From Blasia pusilla (taxonomy: Eukaryota > Marchantiophyta > Marchantiopsida > Blasiales), in the NCBI GenBank assembly GCA_050084515.1, contig CM114271.1, positions 57,784,001 through 57,848,000 of the forward strand: a stretch of DNA of 64,000 bases, given 5' to 3'. Below the pieces are notes generated by a model that saw only the letters and a list, made by a program, of their open reading frames with translations, did no database searches and was not told the origin of the DNA. Of this stretch, positions 51,644 through 64,000 are shown piece after piece. The translations under genes and the position numbers were made by a program. Numbering within the stretch: the stretch's first letter is position 1; each line of letters begins with the position of its first letter.

Positions 51644-54600
51644 TCAATTTTGTTGCTTTCTTGGCCAAGCAGGTTGGTAAAAATCATCCTCCTTCTTGTA
51701 CAAGCCATCATCTAAGTCCTGTCTCGTAGCAAAGGTCTCCTCAATTTCTCTGTCAACAGGGTGTGCCTCCAGAAGTAATGAATGCACTTTCTGCACAAGC
51801 TGCACACAAAGAAACCCACACATAAAGTCACACAAGCCAGAAGCTCCATTTTATTACCAGTGTCTTTAAGGATCATAACAGTCGACCAATGATACTGATG
51901 GGTTCCACACTCCAGAGCACGACGTTTTGAGAACTGGCAGCACCTTCACCAATGTCCATTGCAATCAACCAAAGGATACTTGATCAGTCTAACCCACCAG
52001 AACTTCTTCCACATGACTTCAGAGACTCTAGGCCAAGGATCATAGAAGAATACACAAGACTGATCCATCAATTGCATAAATAATTGACGGCCCCCTTCAC
52101 AAGGCAAGCATACCTCATCAACACCTTGCCCTGTTTCCACGGAAACCCAAAGTGCACCACAGGGTCCAGAGTGTGCATATGAGTTCACATCATCACTGTC
52201 CGAGGAGCTAGTACTGCCGGTAGGAGCTGCTGGGAGAAGATCTGCCTTTGAGACCACATCTAACCATGGGCGATCAGGAAATCTTCCTTTCATCTCCTTG
52301 AACAAATCAAACTGCAGTACAACCACATTAGGCCAATGGCCTTACGGATGTCAGCCCTATGAACGACACCACATAACACAAACAGAAACTACATAAGATT
52401 GTTATCCTGGGATGAGGTTGATCGGCAGAAACCCCTCTATGGATTCTCATTCTAAACTTTTTGTGCACAGAAGGTTCACGTAACACTTTTGAAGACAGAT
52501 TTATATATATATAAAAAAATAAAATAAACCAATCTCCAGAGGAAGGAAAAACGCTTTACTCCTATCAAGCTTACAATCAGGTTAATCCAGGCTCGGCAGG
52601 ATAGACCTTAAGTATCGAGAGCCACCTCTTTCATTTATTCAAGTCCCCAGACCTTCGCAGACTGCCCCGAACAAAAACTCATCCATAAAACCTCGTCAGA
52701 AACTTCTGTTACCTGATCAGGTACTGATGTGCCACATTCCCCTGTAAGGTCATGCACAAAGAGCACAGAGGTAGGCAGATGCGAAAGGGCAGCCAGTGTC
52801 AACCTCTCGATGTTGTTCCTCTCCTCTGTAAGAAAAAAAAATGACTACCCCATTTAGGGACGACCAGATAAGAAGTTGAATCCACAATCTTCTAATAATT
52901 CGATGCTGAAGTGCACATTATAGAGATACAGCCCAGAAAAAAAAAGCTAGAAATATCTATGTACCTCAACTCATCTCCAAGGTTTCTATTTCAGAAGGAA
53001 ACCATACCATCTGGACGTTTTAGTAGACCCGGAGTATCTGTCACCTATAAAGCAAAAAGTAACAGCAATCAGTCTCCAAAATTGGTCAGTTTTTCCAGTA
53101 CCAATTCCTTCATACAACTATCCATAATCTTGATGGTTTAGAACTCAGATAGCCAAAATCTTCAACCACTCCAAACTCTCTTTGGATGAAGAGAGTTTCA
53201 GCTTCAAGTTCCTTGAATTGCCTGAAAATAGTATCTAGACTAAAATTCTAAGGTCTAGTGAAAGAAGTGGAGGTTTTGTAATCAAAGCAGATATTGCTCA
53301 TCTGGTCATGATTATCAAAAGGACAGAGAATTCTTATGGACACCACTGTCTTCCCAAAATCTCAGCTAAGACCAAAAATGTACAAGGGAAGAAAGAAAAC
53401 CTGGAACCGTCGGGATTCGATTTCAAAATGACCCATTGATATTCCTCTGGTTGTGAATGGATAATTACAAACCTGCACAAACATCAAGTTATATTATCAA
53501 ATATCATGCTTGTTAATTAGCAGCAGCAATAAACTGCAGAAGTCCATTATTATTCTGGTATTTTCAAGGTTTGTTTATGGACTACCAAGTGGGCAGACTT
53601 GACACATCTGACACAACTTACAGATTTCTTTCACCACCTCGGCGCCACCTTCATTTTCCTAATAACTGAAGTTTGTATTAAGGTAGACCCAACCACTTTA
53701 ATATGCCTACTAAGGCATATACATCCTGATGACTCCCAACTTTTTTCAGAAAAGAAGGTATTAGAAGTTTTACCAGAAAGGAGACTTAAATTTAGTTTGA
53801 AGGACTGCAAACGAATACTGGAAAAATATGCTAAAAGTCCTGAAAGAGGGCCAAACGTACCTCAGGCTTACCCGAAGAGAGGATGCGCACAAGGGAAGAC
53901 TTCCCCACATTAGGTGCTCCCACAAGACAGAGGGTGGGTGTGCGGATTTGGACAACGGGCATTGCTCTTAAGATCTGCAGGGAAAGGGCAGCAAATTGAG
54001 GTTCTTCAATCCTCCCAACCCTAAGTTTCCAATGGAAAGACAACGTAGAAACTAGAAACAGTCAATAACAACAGCTAATAAGCAGAAACTAAGATCAAAT
54101 ATTTGGAACATCTTGCAGTTACAGTAAGGCCGAAGAAAACAAATCAATGTAAGTACAGATTGACACGGTTCACATGCGACTTGTAACCTTTGTATACTCC
54201 TTTAGATCATCGACAGCATTCCCATGCCTGTTGAAAAGATCCTCCAACCTTGAAAAACCCTGTAGACTAAAATATTCAATAGATAGTGATGATTTTGAAA
54301 GTGGTGGAAAATAAGCATGAAATGCATGCTGCCTATAGTTCTTCAAGAGACCAACCACTCCACTCTAGGTGAATAAAATGTGGAGAACATAATAAAACTC
54401 AGCAATACAATAAAATAAGACTGGAATTTCAACCAGAAACTTCACTTCATAAAGGTGGGCACAGGTCATCCATGCTCAAAACGGTGGAAAGAGCAAACCA
54501 ACAATTCCAAGAATGAAAAATAAAATGGAACTGTAAGTCACCTCCTCCAAGCGCTCCTCGGCCTCGGCCTTTGTTGTCGACTGTGGCAAGAAAACGATTC

Positions 54601-57157
54601 AAGGTGCATCAGTCATTAGGTTGAAAACTCTTTCATTCTGGAAACCCAGGTCTACCTTCCAAGAGGCAAATTCCAAGAAACCTTCAGAAGCAACTCTTTG
54701 CTTGATTAAAAGTTTGAAGGAGGAAATATGAACCTTACAAGACTACAAATATACTGGCCAAGACACAGTTGGAAGGGAGAATGGTAGAGCCAAGACCAGA
54801 CCTTGGAGAACTTCAATTGTTCAAGTCAATGAACATTGCTTTGGGATCCTTGCTTGTTCCTACTTTAAAAATTTCCTTGCTAGGAGATGTGCTAAAATAA
54901 TTGTAAACTAGCATCTATATGCTCAGAGCCTCCAAGGGATTTCTTGAACAAACCTTGGCACAAAGGCTTGCATAATTCTTTCCTAAGTCCAGAACCTTCT
55001 TACGTAAAAAATCAACTCTTCCAAGAACCTGCAATCAAATATTCCAGTTATTAAGTTCGTTGCAGTAATCAATTATTCTTGTCTGCCCTTGCACAAGCCA
55101 GACTTAATGTTGGTTATACACCAAAAGACAATGGCATCATAGAATATGCTCCCACATTAAATGCTCGTAGGAATTGCACTTTAATGATGTAGACCATAGT
55201 TACACATCTACAAAAAAATTCCAGCAGAAGAGCTATATTGCGCAATCAAGATCTCAGCTATCATCTGTGGATTCGCCCCTCAGATTTAGATCTCATCGAT
55301 CAACACACAGTTCTACAAAAATTGGTAACTGGACAAACAATTCAAAGTCTTTGAAGGAAGTCTGAAAGCCTAAAGATGTGTTTGGAAAGATAGCACCTTC
55401 TGAGACATTTATGATCATAGAAAAGAAAATACTATCACTCTCCAAGCCCCACCAAATACAAATGTGGTCAGAACAGAACTTTTGACCTGAGTATTGTTAT
55501 CATAATAGACAAATGACTAAGAACCTTCGGCCTTATCTACAAGTCACCATCATTGTACCTCTTCATAAGTGCCGTCGCCAAGAGTAAGTTCTAGAAGGGC
55601 CCTCTCATAAGCATGTAGGTGTCGCCTCTGCGGAAACTTTTGGAGGTATGTTCTAAGAGGCAGAGTTAGTTCCTGCACCAAATACAAAAATATTCAGAAT
55701 ACATGAAAATTAAATAGAGATTCTCAACAATCTGTACAAGCCAATCTGGCATACTATACTATTGAACACTGCACAAATCGCTTTATATCCTCTCCATGGC
55801 ATACCTTTATTAAAGCGTCAAGCTGCTTGGCACCTCGATTGCGCTCCCGCTTAGCGGCATTCGGAATACCTGCAAATATAAGTATACATCAAATACAAGA
55901 GCCATGAAAGCAGGGAACCTAGAAAATGGACTATGCCAGAGGAACTAAGGCTCCAACCATGGTATGTGCAAGCCATGAGGTACACAGAAAACCCAGAACT
56001 GGTGATCTTAACTTAGACACTTTCTCATAAGAATCAATCTATGAACCTTGGAACCATGTGGTATGGAGCTATCTGTCAATTAACAAACCACTTCACATGA
56101 AGAAAAATCGAAAGGCTACCTTTTGTTGCCCGGACCATCTTGGCTCTCCTGAGAGCAGAGCCAAGAATCTCATGTGAGGGAGATACCATGGGTAAGTGCT
56201 GAAATGCACCCAGCTTCTGCTCCCTGGCAGACTGTGCTCAAATATAAGGACCACACTGAAATATTAGGGGAGCGAAAACTACTTCTTTGGACCACCATTC
56301 TTTCAGTTGCGGGACAAATTGAACCAGACTGTACCTGACCCTTTATTCTTTTTTTGCACATTGAAATGAGGATGCATGCCTTAATGAAGGAGAGAGGATT
56401 AAACAAAAATATCCCTTTTCATTTTAAAAAAAGTTAATTATGTTTTTCATTTCAAAATCCCCATCCCATCTCTTCCATTTTTTGAAATCTGATCATTTTG
56501 GGAAAAAGATCCCTCCCTTGTAAGAAAAAAACTATCCTTTCTTCTTCATTTTGGAAAAAAAATTCCTCTCGCCCCCATCTCCATATGTGAAAAGCTAAAA
56601 TCCCTCCCTCCTTTCTTCCTGTGATCCAGCTCCTAACAAAATATTCCTGTGCTTAGTTTGACCCCACTCTCAACAACTACATGGTATAATCATTTTGAAA
56701 TTTTATGTCGTAAGTAAGTATGCACTTTGCAAGGAATTGAAATGATGCTATTTTTCGACATTGGAAAGCAGGTTTGACTCACATTCTGAGAGGAGTACAC
56801 CGCCTCCAAGGATGTGGGATTTTCATTATTCTCCCTTTCACTTCCTCTCACAGAGCTTTGTTCTTCTTGCTCAGTTGTAGAACGCTCAGCAACGGTGCTC
56901 CAGCATTTTACTCGATCTCCTCTACCGCTCCAAGATGATGCAGCTGGAACCCCGCTCTGTTCCTCTTGCCTCCCAAATTCAGCTGCTCCTCCGCCCTGCT
57001 TGTACTGAAGCTTGCAGGAACGCAGATCTAATGACCCGGAAAAAGCCAATTGCAGCACAGAAGAACAGGGCCGAGAGGAAGAGAAGAATTTCAGCAACAG
57101 AGGCCGCGAGTATGAGAGCGAGCGGGGCAGGGCGAGCAACCCCGCGGCCATATCCAT
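51644..57157 (-). CDS. PDE318: NOG1/Obg-like GTPase, PDE318 type, thirteen exons
   Basis: Exons: 57157-56783, 56231-56120, 55869-55805, 55672-55559, 55028-54954, 54580-54542, 54259-54188, 53974-53861, 53472-53401, 53044-53008, 52825-52713, 52311-52114 and 51799-51644; all GT-AG, consistent phases, stop TGA at 51644-51646, 513 aa. The Ser/Leu-rich N-terminus (MDMAAGLLALPRSLSYSR) suggests an organelle transit peptide. A NOG1 N-terminal helical region reads HLPMVSPSHEILGSALRRAK, RERNRGAKQLDALIK and HLHAYERALLELTLGDGTYE. GTPase motifs: G1 GAPNVGKSS (53894-53920), G2 region YPFTTRGISMGH, G3 DTPGLL, G4 SKAD. HLPTSVLFVHDLTGECGTS is characteristic of the family. Arabidopsis PDE318 is needed for normal pigmentation; a role in plastid ribosome assembly is inferred from the NOG1 family. 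Confidence 0.93.
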
Positions 57158-58626
57158 CAAAAAACCCCACCTTGGCTTCTTCACACTTCTGTTGCCCCAA
57201 TTCCGAATTTCCTGTTTAAAACAATATAAATCCAACTTCAGCACGTACAGTATCAGTTCAACTCTGTGCCAGACTCCTCTAACAATACCATTGAGATTGG
57301 AAGCTGTAGTCTTCGGAACGCTCTGGATAAACCTTTGTGCAACTCTCTAAACCCTGAATTCATCATCTACTCATCCTTCGATAGGACCAGCTTTCCTTTT
57401 CCAGGGAGGATCATAAAATTTTGTACAAGGAAATACTTCTGAAAGATTGCGAAGTATGGGGGGGGGACATGTTCGAGGTGGGAGACAAGTATGATTAACG
57501 ACTGTACTCGTTAATTAGTTCCTATCAAACATGAAAGAGAAACTACGTGAGGGGCTCCCAATTGTGTTCTTTTCTGATGATGAGAGTGTTGTGGGAGAGG
57601 CTGGTGAGAGAATCAGTCAACAGAGATTTAGTCAAAATGGTGGAGCACTGTTGCTGGGCGTTCTTGACATTTGCGTGTGAAGTACAGCAACGTCACTCCC
57701 TAGCTTCATCACAATTATCTCATTCCGACCTCTATATTGAGCCCATCCAATGAAGTAAGTTCTCCCCGCACTCACACTCCCACTCCAGACCCAGAAGTGA
57801 GCTAAATCGTCCACCCGCAGCAATCTGCCGATGGATCACTTACTCACTCCCCAAAATCTGCAACTCACACGTCCATTAAAACCGCAACCCTGCCCACACC
57901 ACCCCATGAGGTTCAAGAAACTCTTGACGGATCCACAACCCTACACCGAACCTGAAGACGAGAGGCTCAAAACTATTCGCAATTTGTGGACGCTGTGACG
58001 GCAAAAGGACGTTCTGCACCGCTTCCATGGACGAAAGCGCTCAGGAACGAACAGTTTCTCCCCGACGCGAACTGCATAGAACGACTGGAAACGGATAATT
58101 CACATCGCTTCTCTTCGACCGATTGATGCAGCAAGATGTTGGCGGACGGGGGAGGGGAGAGGACGGAAAGAGTCTGACGTAACTGGAACGACAGAGCGAA
58201 CGACCGAATGACGGAGTAGATGTGAATCGGCAAGGTAAATTTCGATGCATGCACGTGTCCTCCCGGAAGAGTTCCCACTCTGAAATTCACGTGTAGCTAC
58301 ACCCAATATTTCATGTTGACATCCGATATTCTTAGTTTTGAAGTGCGCTAATTTAAGAGTAACTAGTATTTCGTGTTAATGACAGTACGGGAAACACCTT
58401 ATTACCCGTTAGAACCTCCGTGTCAATATGGGATGACACGGACCTGTAAGAAGGTCACTTTCAAGGATTAGGAGAGGAAGGGTTTTCAAACCCATCGCCT
58501 TTTAATAATATAGATGTGGATTTGGTATCTGATAGAAAAATGAGGCACTTGGATAAAAACGTGTGATGGAAAACCCATCGGAAGTACAAAAGAGGGGGAC
58601 TCAAAGAGTCAAAACCTGAAGGCCAC
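57158..58626. other. Upstream region of GTPase gene, no other gene recognised
   Basis: Short frames on both strands (57973-58290 minus, 57547-57753 plus) carry no known domain. A GGGGGGGG run is at 57460. It could hold the GTPase promoter; no element was assigned. Confidence 0.35.
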
Positions 58627-58734
58627 AACAAGACCAGAAAAGGAAGAAGGGGGCATCCCCCCCTAACGATGAAACTCACCAACAAGACCAGAAAAGGAAG
58701 AAGGGGGCATTCCCCCCTAACGATGAAACTCACC
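58627..58734. repeat. 54-bp tandem duplication
   Basis: AACAAGACCAGAAAAGGAAG... to ...GATGAAACTCACC occurs twice in tandem (58627-58680 and 58681-58734), nearly identical. The length is a multiple of three, so the minus frame across it repeats an 18-residue block, but no protein function is evident. Confidence 0.9.
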
Positions 58735-60757
58735 AACAGCAGAGACAACAAACGGATGTGACCTCTGGTTACTTGTCGTAAGGGCTAGATCCCATGGATG
58801 GCCAAAGAGGTTGCGGTGACCGATGGATAATCCAAGAAAATGTATGAGTCACTCGTCATAACCATTAGATAGGTATTGCTCAAGGTCGCCAAGACAGGTG
58901 ATAATTCTTGCGTCCAAAAGTTTTGGGTGCCGAAAAATTGATGATCCCTTACGGCCGTCGCGACCTCCCATCAATGGGACATGGCCCGCATAGGTAATCA
59001 TGGGTTTGAAATTGAAAATAAATGTTTAAATAGAAAATATTTTTATTAATTAATTATTATTATCATTGGAGAATGCTTTTTCATTTTATAATTTGTTTTT
59101 CTATGAAATATCAAATTAGTAAGATTGCTCGCCTTATAAAATTAATGGGATAATGGGCTCGTTCAAAACTGATTTAAAATAACACTTGAAAACTAATTAT
59201 GTTAGGCAATTTTAATCCATGCATCGCAAGGGCTCACGCTATTTATTTTAGTTATTATATAATAGAATGATTTCATATCTTAATTCAATTTCAAGCAATC
59301 TTATCAATATAAAAAAAGCACTCTCTCATAATAATGTAAGTAAAATATAATAAGAAAAAATATTGAACATATTTTTAAAACCTCCAAAATTTTAAAATGT
59401 AATCCTTGAATGAATTTCAATGGAGAAATAGTACATAAAATTTAAATTTTATGGAAGGGTGTAATTATTTAGGGGAGTATGGTATGGTTTAAGTTTTAAT
59501 GGAAGAGTGGAATAACTTAGAAGGGGGGAGTGTTATTACTCTTCTAAGATTTAAGAAAATATATATTATATTATAAATTTTAAATAAATATTTTAATTCA
59601 CATTTGATATTTTGGGAAAGGAAAATGAATTTAAATGGAAAAGGGAAATAATTTCATTAATTAAAATTAACTAAAATTTTAGATAGTGGATGTGATTTTG
59701 GTTGGAAGAGTGGAAGGGGAAGAGTATGTCTTGTTTAAACTTTCATGGAGGAGTGAAATTATTTTGGGGAGTTGGGAATTATTTAAATTTAAATCAAGGA
59801 TTACAATTATTTTTTAAATGAAATGTTATTACTCTTTCAAGATTTAAGAAAGTGAAAATCATATTTAAGGTTTGAAGTAAAAAAAATTCTAAATTATTTT
59901 AAAATTTTGGTTTCTTAGTACTAGCAATTCTATATGCATAATAAGACAAAATCATAAATAAATAAGATAAACTAATAAGAAATTTGTAATTTGAATGGAA
60001 GAGGGAAATTATTTAGTTAGTGGTGTTATTTTGGTGGAATGAGTAGATTTTATTTAAAATTTTATGGAGAGGTAAAATTATCTTGGGGAGTGGGGCATTA
60101 TTTAAACTTTAATTGAGGTAAGGAGTGTCAACTACAAATTTCATTGTAGTTGAATTTTGAAATGAAAAATATTTCTAGATAAGTTGAAAGTCATTTTGGT
60201 GCTAAGCACATAAATGCATACCACAATAGATTATCAAGATATGTTTGTGGATATCATGGAAAGGTGTGTGTCAAGGTCCCAGGAGTTTTTTTATTTTATT
60301 CAGATAATATCCGGATATTATAAATCAGTTTGGATTTTTAAAATAGGTCTTCGGCAGTGGCCGTTTATATTTAAAAATAGGATTTAAAATAAGGTTTTTT
60401 TTCACTCCGTGAAGCTATGATATTTATAATTTTACGTGGTTTTTTATCCAAAAATCCGAAAAATGGTCCGGCCAATAGCCGACTGATTTGAAAACTACCG
60501 ATAAAACAAAACTTTCTCCTTCTACTTCTTTCCCAATCTTTTTTTCTTATATGACTTCTCCCTTTAAATATTACCTTCTAAACTACACCTTCAAAACTAA
60601 AATTCACATTTAAGGAATCCTTGGCAAGAGTTGAACCTAGCCATGCCTCCCAACCAGTTGGGAGCCAAGGATTTGGCCCCTTTACAATACTTGGAGCTCT
60701 CAAGCTTCCAAGTATTATGAAGGGGCTCTAAATCTACAACAAAATGCAAAGATTATT
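58735..60757. other. Very AT-rich spacer
   Basis: No gene. Several imperfect internal repeats (GGAAGAGTGGAA, AGATTTAAGAAA, TTATTTTGGGGAGT/TTATCTTGGGGAGT). 59205-59235 holds the reverse complement of a GCCCTTGCGATGCATGGAT motif resembling 37459-37488. Confidence 0.5.
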
Positions 60758-62927
60758 TCAAGAAGACAAGTCAATAGAAGGTGTAACATCAGCTTTTGCT
60801 TGAGGGTAGAGATATCTTTCTGGATTAGCATAGAGGTACCTAAAGCTAGCAAGGGTTTTCGAGAGAACTACAAATTCAGCGAGCATGCCCTCATAATCAA
60901 TAGGAGGGCCTTCTAAGGCAATTCTGAGAACAACATCCAAATGTTTACTACCTAGTCTATTCCTACACTTGGTCTTCATCATGTTCTGAATTGAGAATGC
61001 TCTCTCATAAATTGCACTGCTTACACATTGAGCGCTTGCAACATTAGCCAACACCAGCAAGTTTGCAAACTTACATTGTAAAGATGGACTCCAACTCACC
61101 ATTGCCCATAGATCCCTGAAGTTACGGTCCTTCCACTCAATTGTCGCCATCAACTTGAAGGACTGAAATTCTTGCTTGATAACGGCAAAATTTATGACAA
61201 AAGGTTGCAAATGTCCCTTCAATGGTAATTCAGATCCAAAATGTGCACACAACTCTTCTATTTCCTTACATACCCAACTTACGAGTCCTACTTGTCTAGA
61301 AGACATGTGCAAGGGGTTCAGGATTCTCATTGCACCTATAAGATTATTGTCGCTAAATCTATCTCGCAACGCTATACAAATACTCTCTCAGAATAACTCT
61401 TATGAAACAACAAAGCAACCTCCAAATCCCTGCCTGTGCGATTCCTAATCATGTCGATACTATGGAACTTCCTCCCTCTAATTTCGGATTGTGAACGTCT
61501 TAGATAGCCATCTGGAGGTCCAAAGTCTAGTAGAATGTGATAACATGTCTCCTCTAAAAAAGTAGATGCATTCAAATCATGTGTTTCCATCACGAAATTC
61601 ATAGTAATAGCAACAATTTTAGAACTAACAATGTTGCCAATGGAACTTACATCAATGAATTTGTATTGAAAAATCTTGCTCAAGTTTGCCAACATAGAAA
61701 GAATGTCAGCCAAGAATTATAATTGATAGATCATTTGGAATGACCTTAACTTTTCAAACAAATTTGCAGCATTCCCATCATCTTCTGAAGGTGAAATGTC
61801 CCTAAAGTAGATTAAAACATATTCTAGCGAATCACATAAGGTGGATACAGCTTGCCATCGCGACAACCAGCGGATCTTGTAATATCGTATCATGACTCTT
61901 TGGGAGTGATTCTTCTTCTCCCGCAGAGAAGTTATAACAACTTTTCTCTTGGAAGACCTCTTGAAATATCCTGCTACTGCATTCAGAATGGAATCTACTT
62001 CTATGGAAATGGATTTGCAATTACTTGCTTTAGCAGTTGTGAGAGCTGCAAGGTTTTTCCTATGAGCAACACAATGCACTGAAAGAATAAATGGATTTAC
62101 CTTTAGCTTCAATTATGAAGCTACCCCGTTTTGGCTCCCTACCATAGAGGAGGCTCCATCCGACTCAAAAGCTACCATTGTAGAAAAGTCTAAACCCCCA
62201 TCTTTTAGTAATTCCAGTGAACTACTTGTGATAGCATTAGAACACTTAGACTCACAATGAAGCAATCCTAAAAAACAACATTCTACTCGACCCTCTTCTA
62301 TGAAGGTTGCAAACACCACTAGATGCCATATCATGGATATATCAGTAGATTCATCAATCATAATTCCAAAGAATGGTGATGCTTGAACCCTAGCAAGGGT
62401 TCTCTTGAGCAAAACCTGACTTATAAAAAACACATCTCACTACAACTCTTCTCATCTTGGTAAAGATCTCTAGTAATAGGTGCATTCACAGAAAGCATCA
62501 ACTTGCATTTACATGTGAACTTAGAGAAAGGCATGGCCTCCTTTGCAAGAAAATATGCAAACCTGAATAAAGTGAGGAGAGCTACCTCACATGTTTGATT
62601 AGATGTAGCTATGGCCTTGGCCATGGACTTCTTACCTCCGTTAGCTGCCCAAGCAAGCTTTACATGCTCGTTTGTCTTTGCATGATCTGTAAAACCAGAA
62701 ACCTTACAGTTTATAGCACCATCCCTAGCAAAGACACTCTTGCCTTTTCCTGCCCTACAAATCTTACAATGAATTTTTCCTACGGAAGAATCAAATGTGA
62801 TCCAATCATACATCGTGTACCAAACATCTTTCCAAGCTTGCCGGTTTTTTGTAGGTAAGGATGCATTGCTGCCCAATGTATTATGTTCTTCCTTCTTTGC
62901 GGGTGTGAGCAAAGCTGCGAGGAACAT
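60758..62927 (-). pseudogene. hAT-type transposase with TTF-like zinc finger (second, unrelated hAT)
   Basis: The minus-strand frame probably starts near MFLAALLTPAKKEEHN (62927). The zinc finger reads KIHCKICRAGKGK then GFTDHAKTNEHVKLAW. Next is RVQASPFFGIMIDESTDISM (catalytic Asp region) then STMVAFESDGASSMVGSQNG and HCVAHRKNLAA. The C-terminal dimerisation region reads NVASAQCVSSAIYERAFSIQ then KTKCRNRLGSKHLDVVLRIA, stop at 60758-60760. This matches the hAT family related to animal ZNF862/KIAA1586 proteins more than the plant BED-DUF659 type at 7935-17846. Breaks: a frameshift in a poly-T run near 62430, TAA near 62112, TAA near 61716 and a frameshift near 61380. Few breaks over 720 codons suggest a recent death. 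Confidence 0.85.
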
Positions 62928-64000
62928 CGAATCCGAAGTGCACAAACACGAACACGAGCGGGAGTGAGCGGAGGCTGCGGAGCGCCAAGCGCCAAGCGAG
63001 ACCGAAGAAGGATGTGCAAGGCTGCGTGTCTGAGCGGGAGCATTTCGACAGAGTCCTGACTCTCGAATATGGGATGTAGTGGGGTTTCCACCCCTCTGTA
63101 GGGCTCCTGCCCCCGCCATCCTGCTGCTGATGCGGGACTCAGAAGGGCCGCAGCGGCGCAACCCATCCCGTTGGGCCCCTTCACCCACAACATCTACCCT
63201 AAACACACTTTAGGGTTGTAACGGATACATGGATGGCCCAGATTCAGTGATCCTAGCCCAGCTTGTGCAATCCTAGCCCCAGGTTTTGGTACAGTTAGAA
63301 AACCTCTCAAGTCTTCTGCCAAATGTACATGAGCATACGACTTTAATTCGGCATGATACAGAGCCCAACGCCAGTTGCTGTTCAGGCTATGGGGGTATCC
63401 GGGCCAAATCTGACCCAACCAGCCCGTTCACGTTGATTTCCGAATTTTGTCTCTAACCCACCGATAACCCATCCGGGAATGACATTTTGTAGTCGCCAAT
63501 TTTCAAAAATGACCGGTCGGGATTACTCATAACCTCGGATCTCCCCGTTCCTTGGTGTGTGTACTCCTAGAGTGGTAACTTAACTTTGCCATAGTGAAGA
63601 ATGCATTAATTAGTTGCTAGAATGATAGCTTAACTAATTGCCTACTTCTTCCCATAATTGTCCCTTCCATCCCTCGTTCCTTCAAATCACCCAATGTAAA
63701 GAAAAATTTAAAAAATTGTCTTTTAGTAGCATATGCGCTTTGGATTAATAGGATGGATTACATGGAGGATCTCTCCACGCTGATAATAGAGCAATGAAAC
63801 ATTATTACTCTTTATAAGGATGAAAATAATTGAAGTTTTTGTTCAAGCTTTCATTGTGAAGGATTTCAAAAGAATATCTTGAAATAAATTTTGAATCGAA
63901 ATGAATTATTTCATTTTATTAATTGAGAGATAGGGGTTGAATTTTTCATAAATTAAAATTTTTATTTAAAAAAGTTATTATTCATATATTTAAGCATAAA
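62928..64000. other. Right-edge region, no gene recognised
   Basis: 62928-63418 is GC-richer and open on the minus strand without a domain; it may be the 5' leader of the hAT element. From about 63650 the sequence is AT-rich. Nothing else is supported. Confidence 0.4.

Noticed and set aside
58461-58751. 96-codon minus frame with a repeated LLVSFIVRG block
   Set aside because: The protein repeat only reflects the 54-bp DNA duplication; no start context, homology or splice context supports a gene.

Overview
The window is nuclear DNA of a land plant. Three spliced minus-strand housekeeping genes with GT-AG introns could be rebuilt from exon to exon: an SDF2-type ER protein (22649-25281), plastid ferredoxin-NADP+ reductase (44168-46943) and an organellar NOG1/PDE318-type GTPase (51644-57157). 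Around them lies transposon-rich DNA with long (GA)n/(CT)n tracts, satellite-like arrays and AT-rich spacers. FNR with an apparent transit peptide shows a photosynthetic plant. The mobile elements, above all a methyltransferase-bearing Ty3/gypsy element, suggest a seedless plant (lycophyte or bryophyte); that placement is inference only.

Layout. 1-1.3 kb: CACTA (TNP2) transposase remnant running off the left edge. 2.5-7.5 kb: protein-like but unidentified sequence, a (GA)n tract, a ~180-bp tandem repeat, two ~100-bp direct repeats and a (CT)n tract of about 200 bp. 7.9-17.85 kb: a hAT transposase pseudogene split by a complete 7.35-kb Ty3/gypsy chromovirus (9289-16639; LTRs, PBS, PPT, chromodomain, 5-bp target duplication GCTAT). 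18.0-18.6 kb: a second block of the ~180-bp repeat. 20.3-21.5 kb: unusual sequence, possibly organelle-derived. 22.6-25.3 kb: SDF2 gene. 26.4-36.9 kb: a ~10.2-kb minus-strand Ty3/gypsy element encoding Gag, protease, a C5 cytosine DNA methyltransferase, RT/RNase H, integrase and a terminal PHD finger. It is inserted in opposite orientation into a gag fragment of its own family. 37.6-42.3 kb: a non-LTR RT element interrupted by a solo LTR of the chromovirus family (39365-40383, target duplication TGGAT). 44.2-46.9 kb: FNR. 48.5-49.05 kb: degenerate telomere-like sequence. 51.6-57.2 kb: GTPase gene. 58.6 kb: 54-bp tandem duplication. 60.7-62.9 kb: a second, unrelated hAT transposase pseudogene. 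The remainder is intergenic.

The three host genes do not form a pathway; FNR and the GTPase are probably both plastid proteins and SDF2 acts in the ER. The most interesting system is the methyltransferase/PHD retrotransposon: one element carried both a DNA-methylation writer and a chromatin-reader module. This copy is dead, with frameshifts, nine located stop codons that are all TAG or TGA, and substitutions at the methyltransferase ENV, protease DSG and integrase Glu positions.
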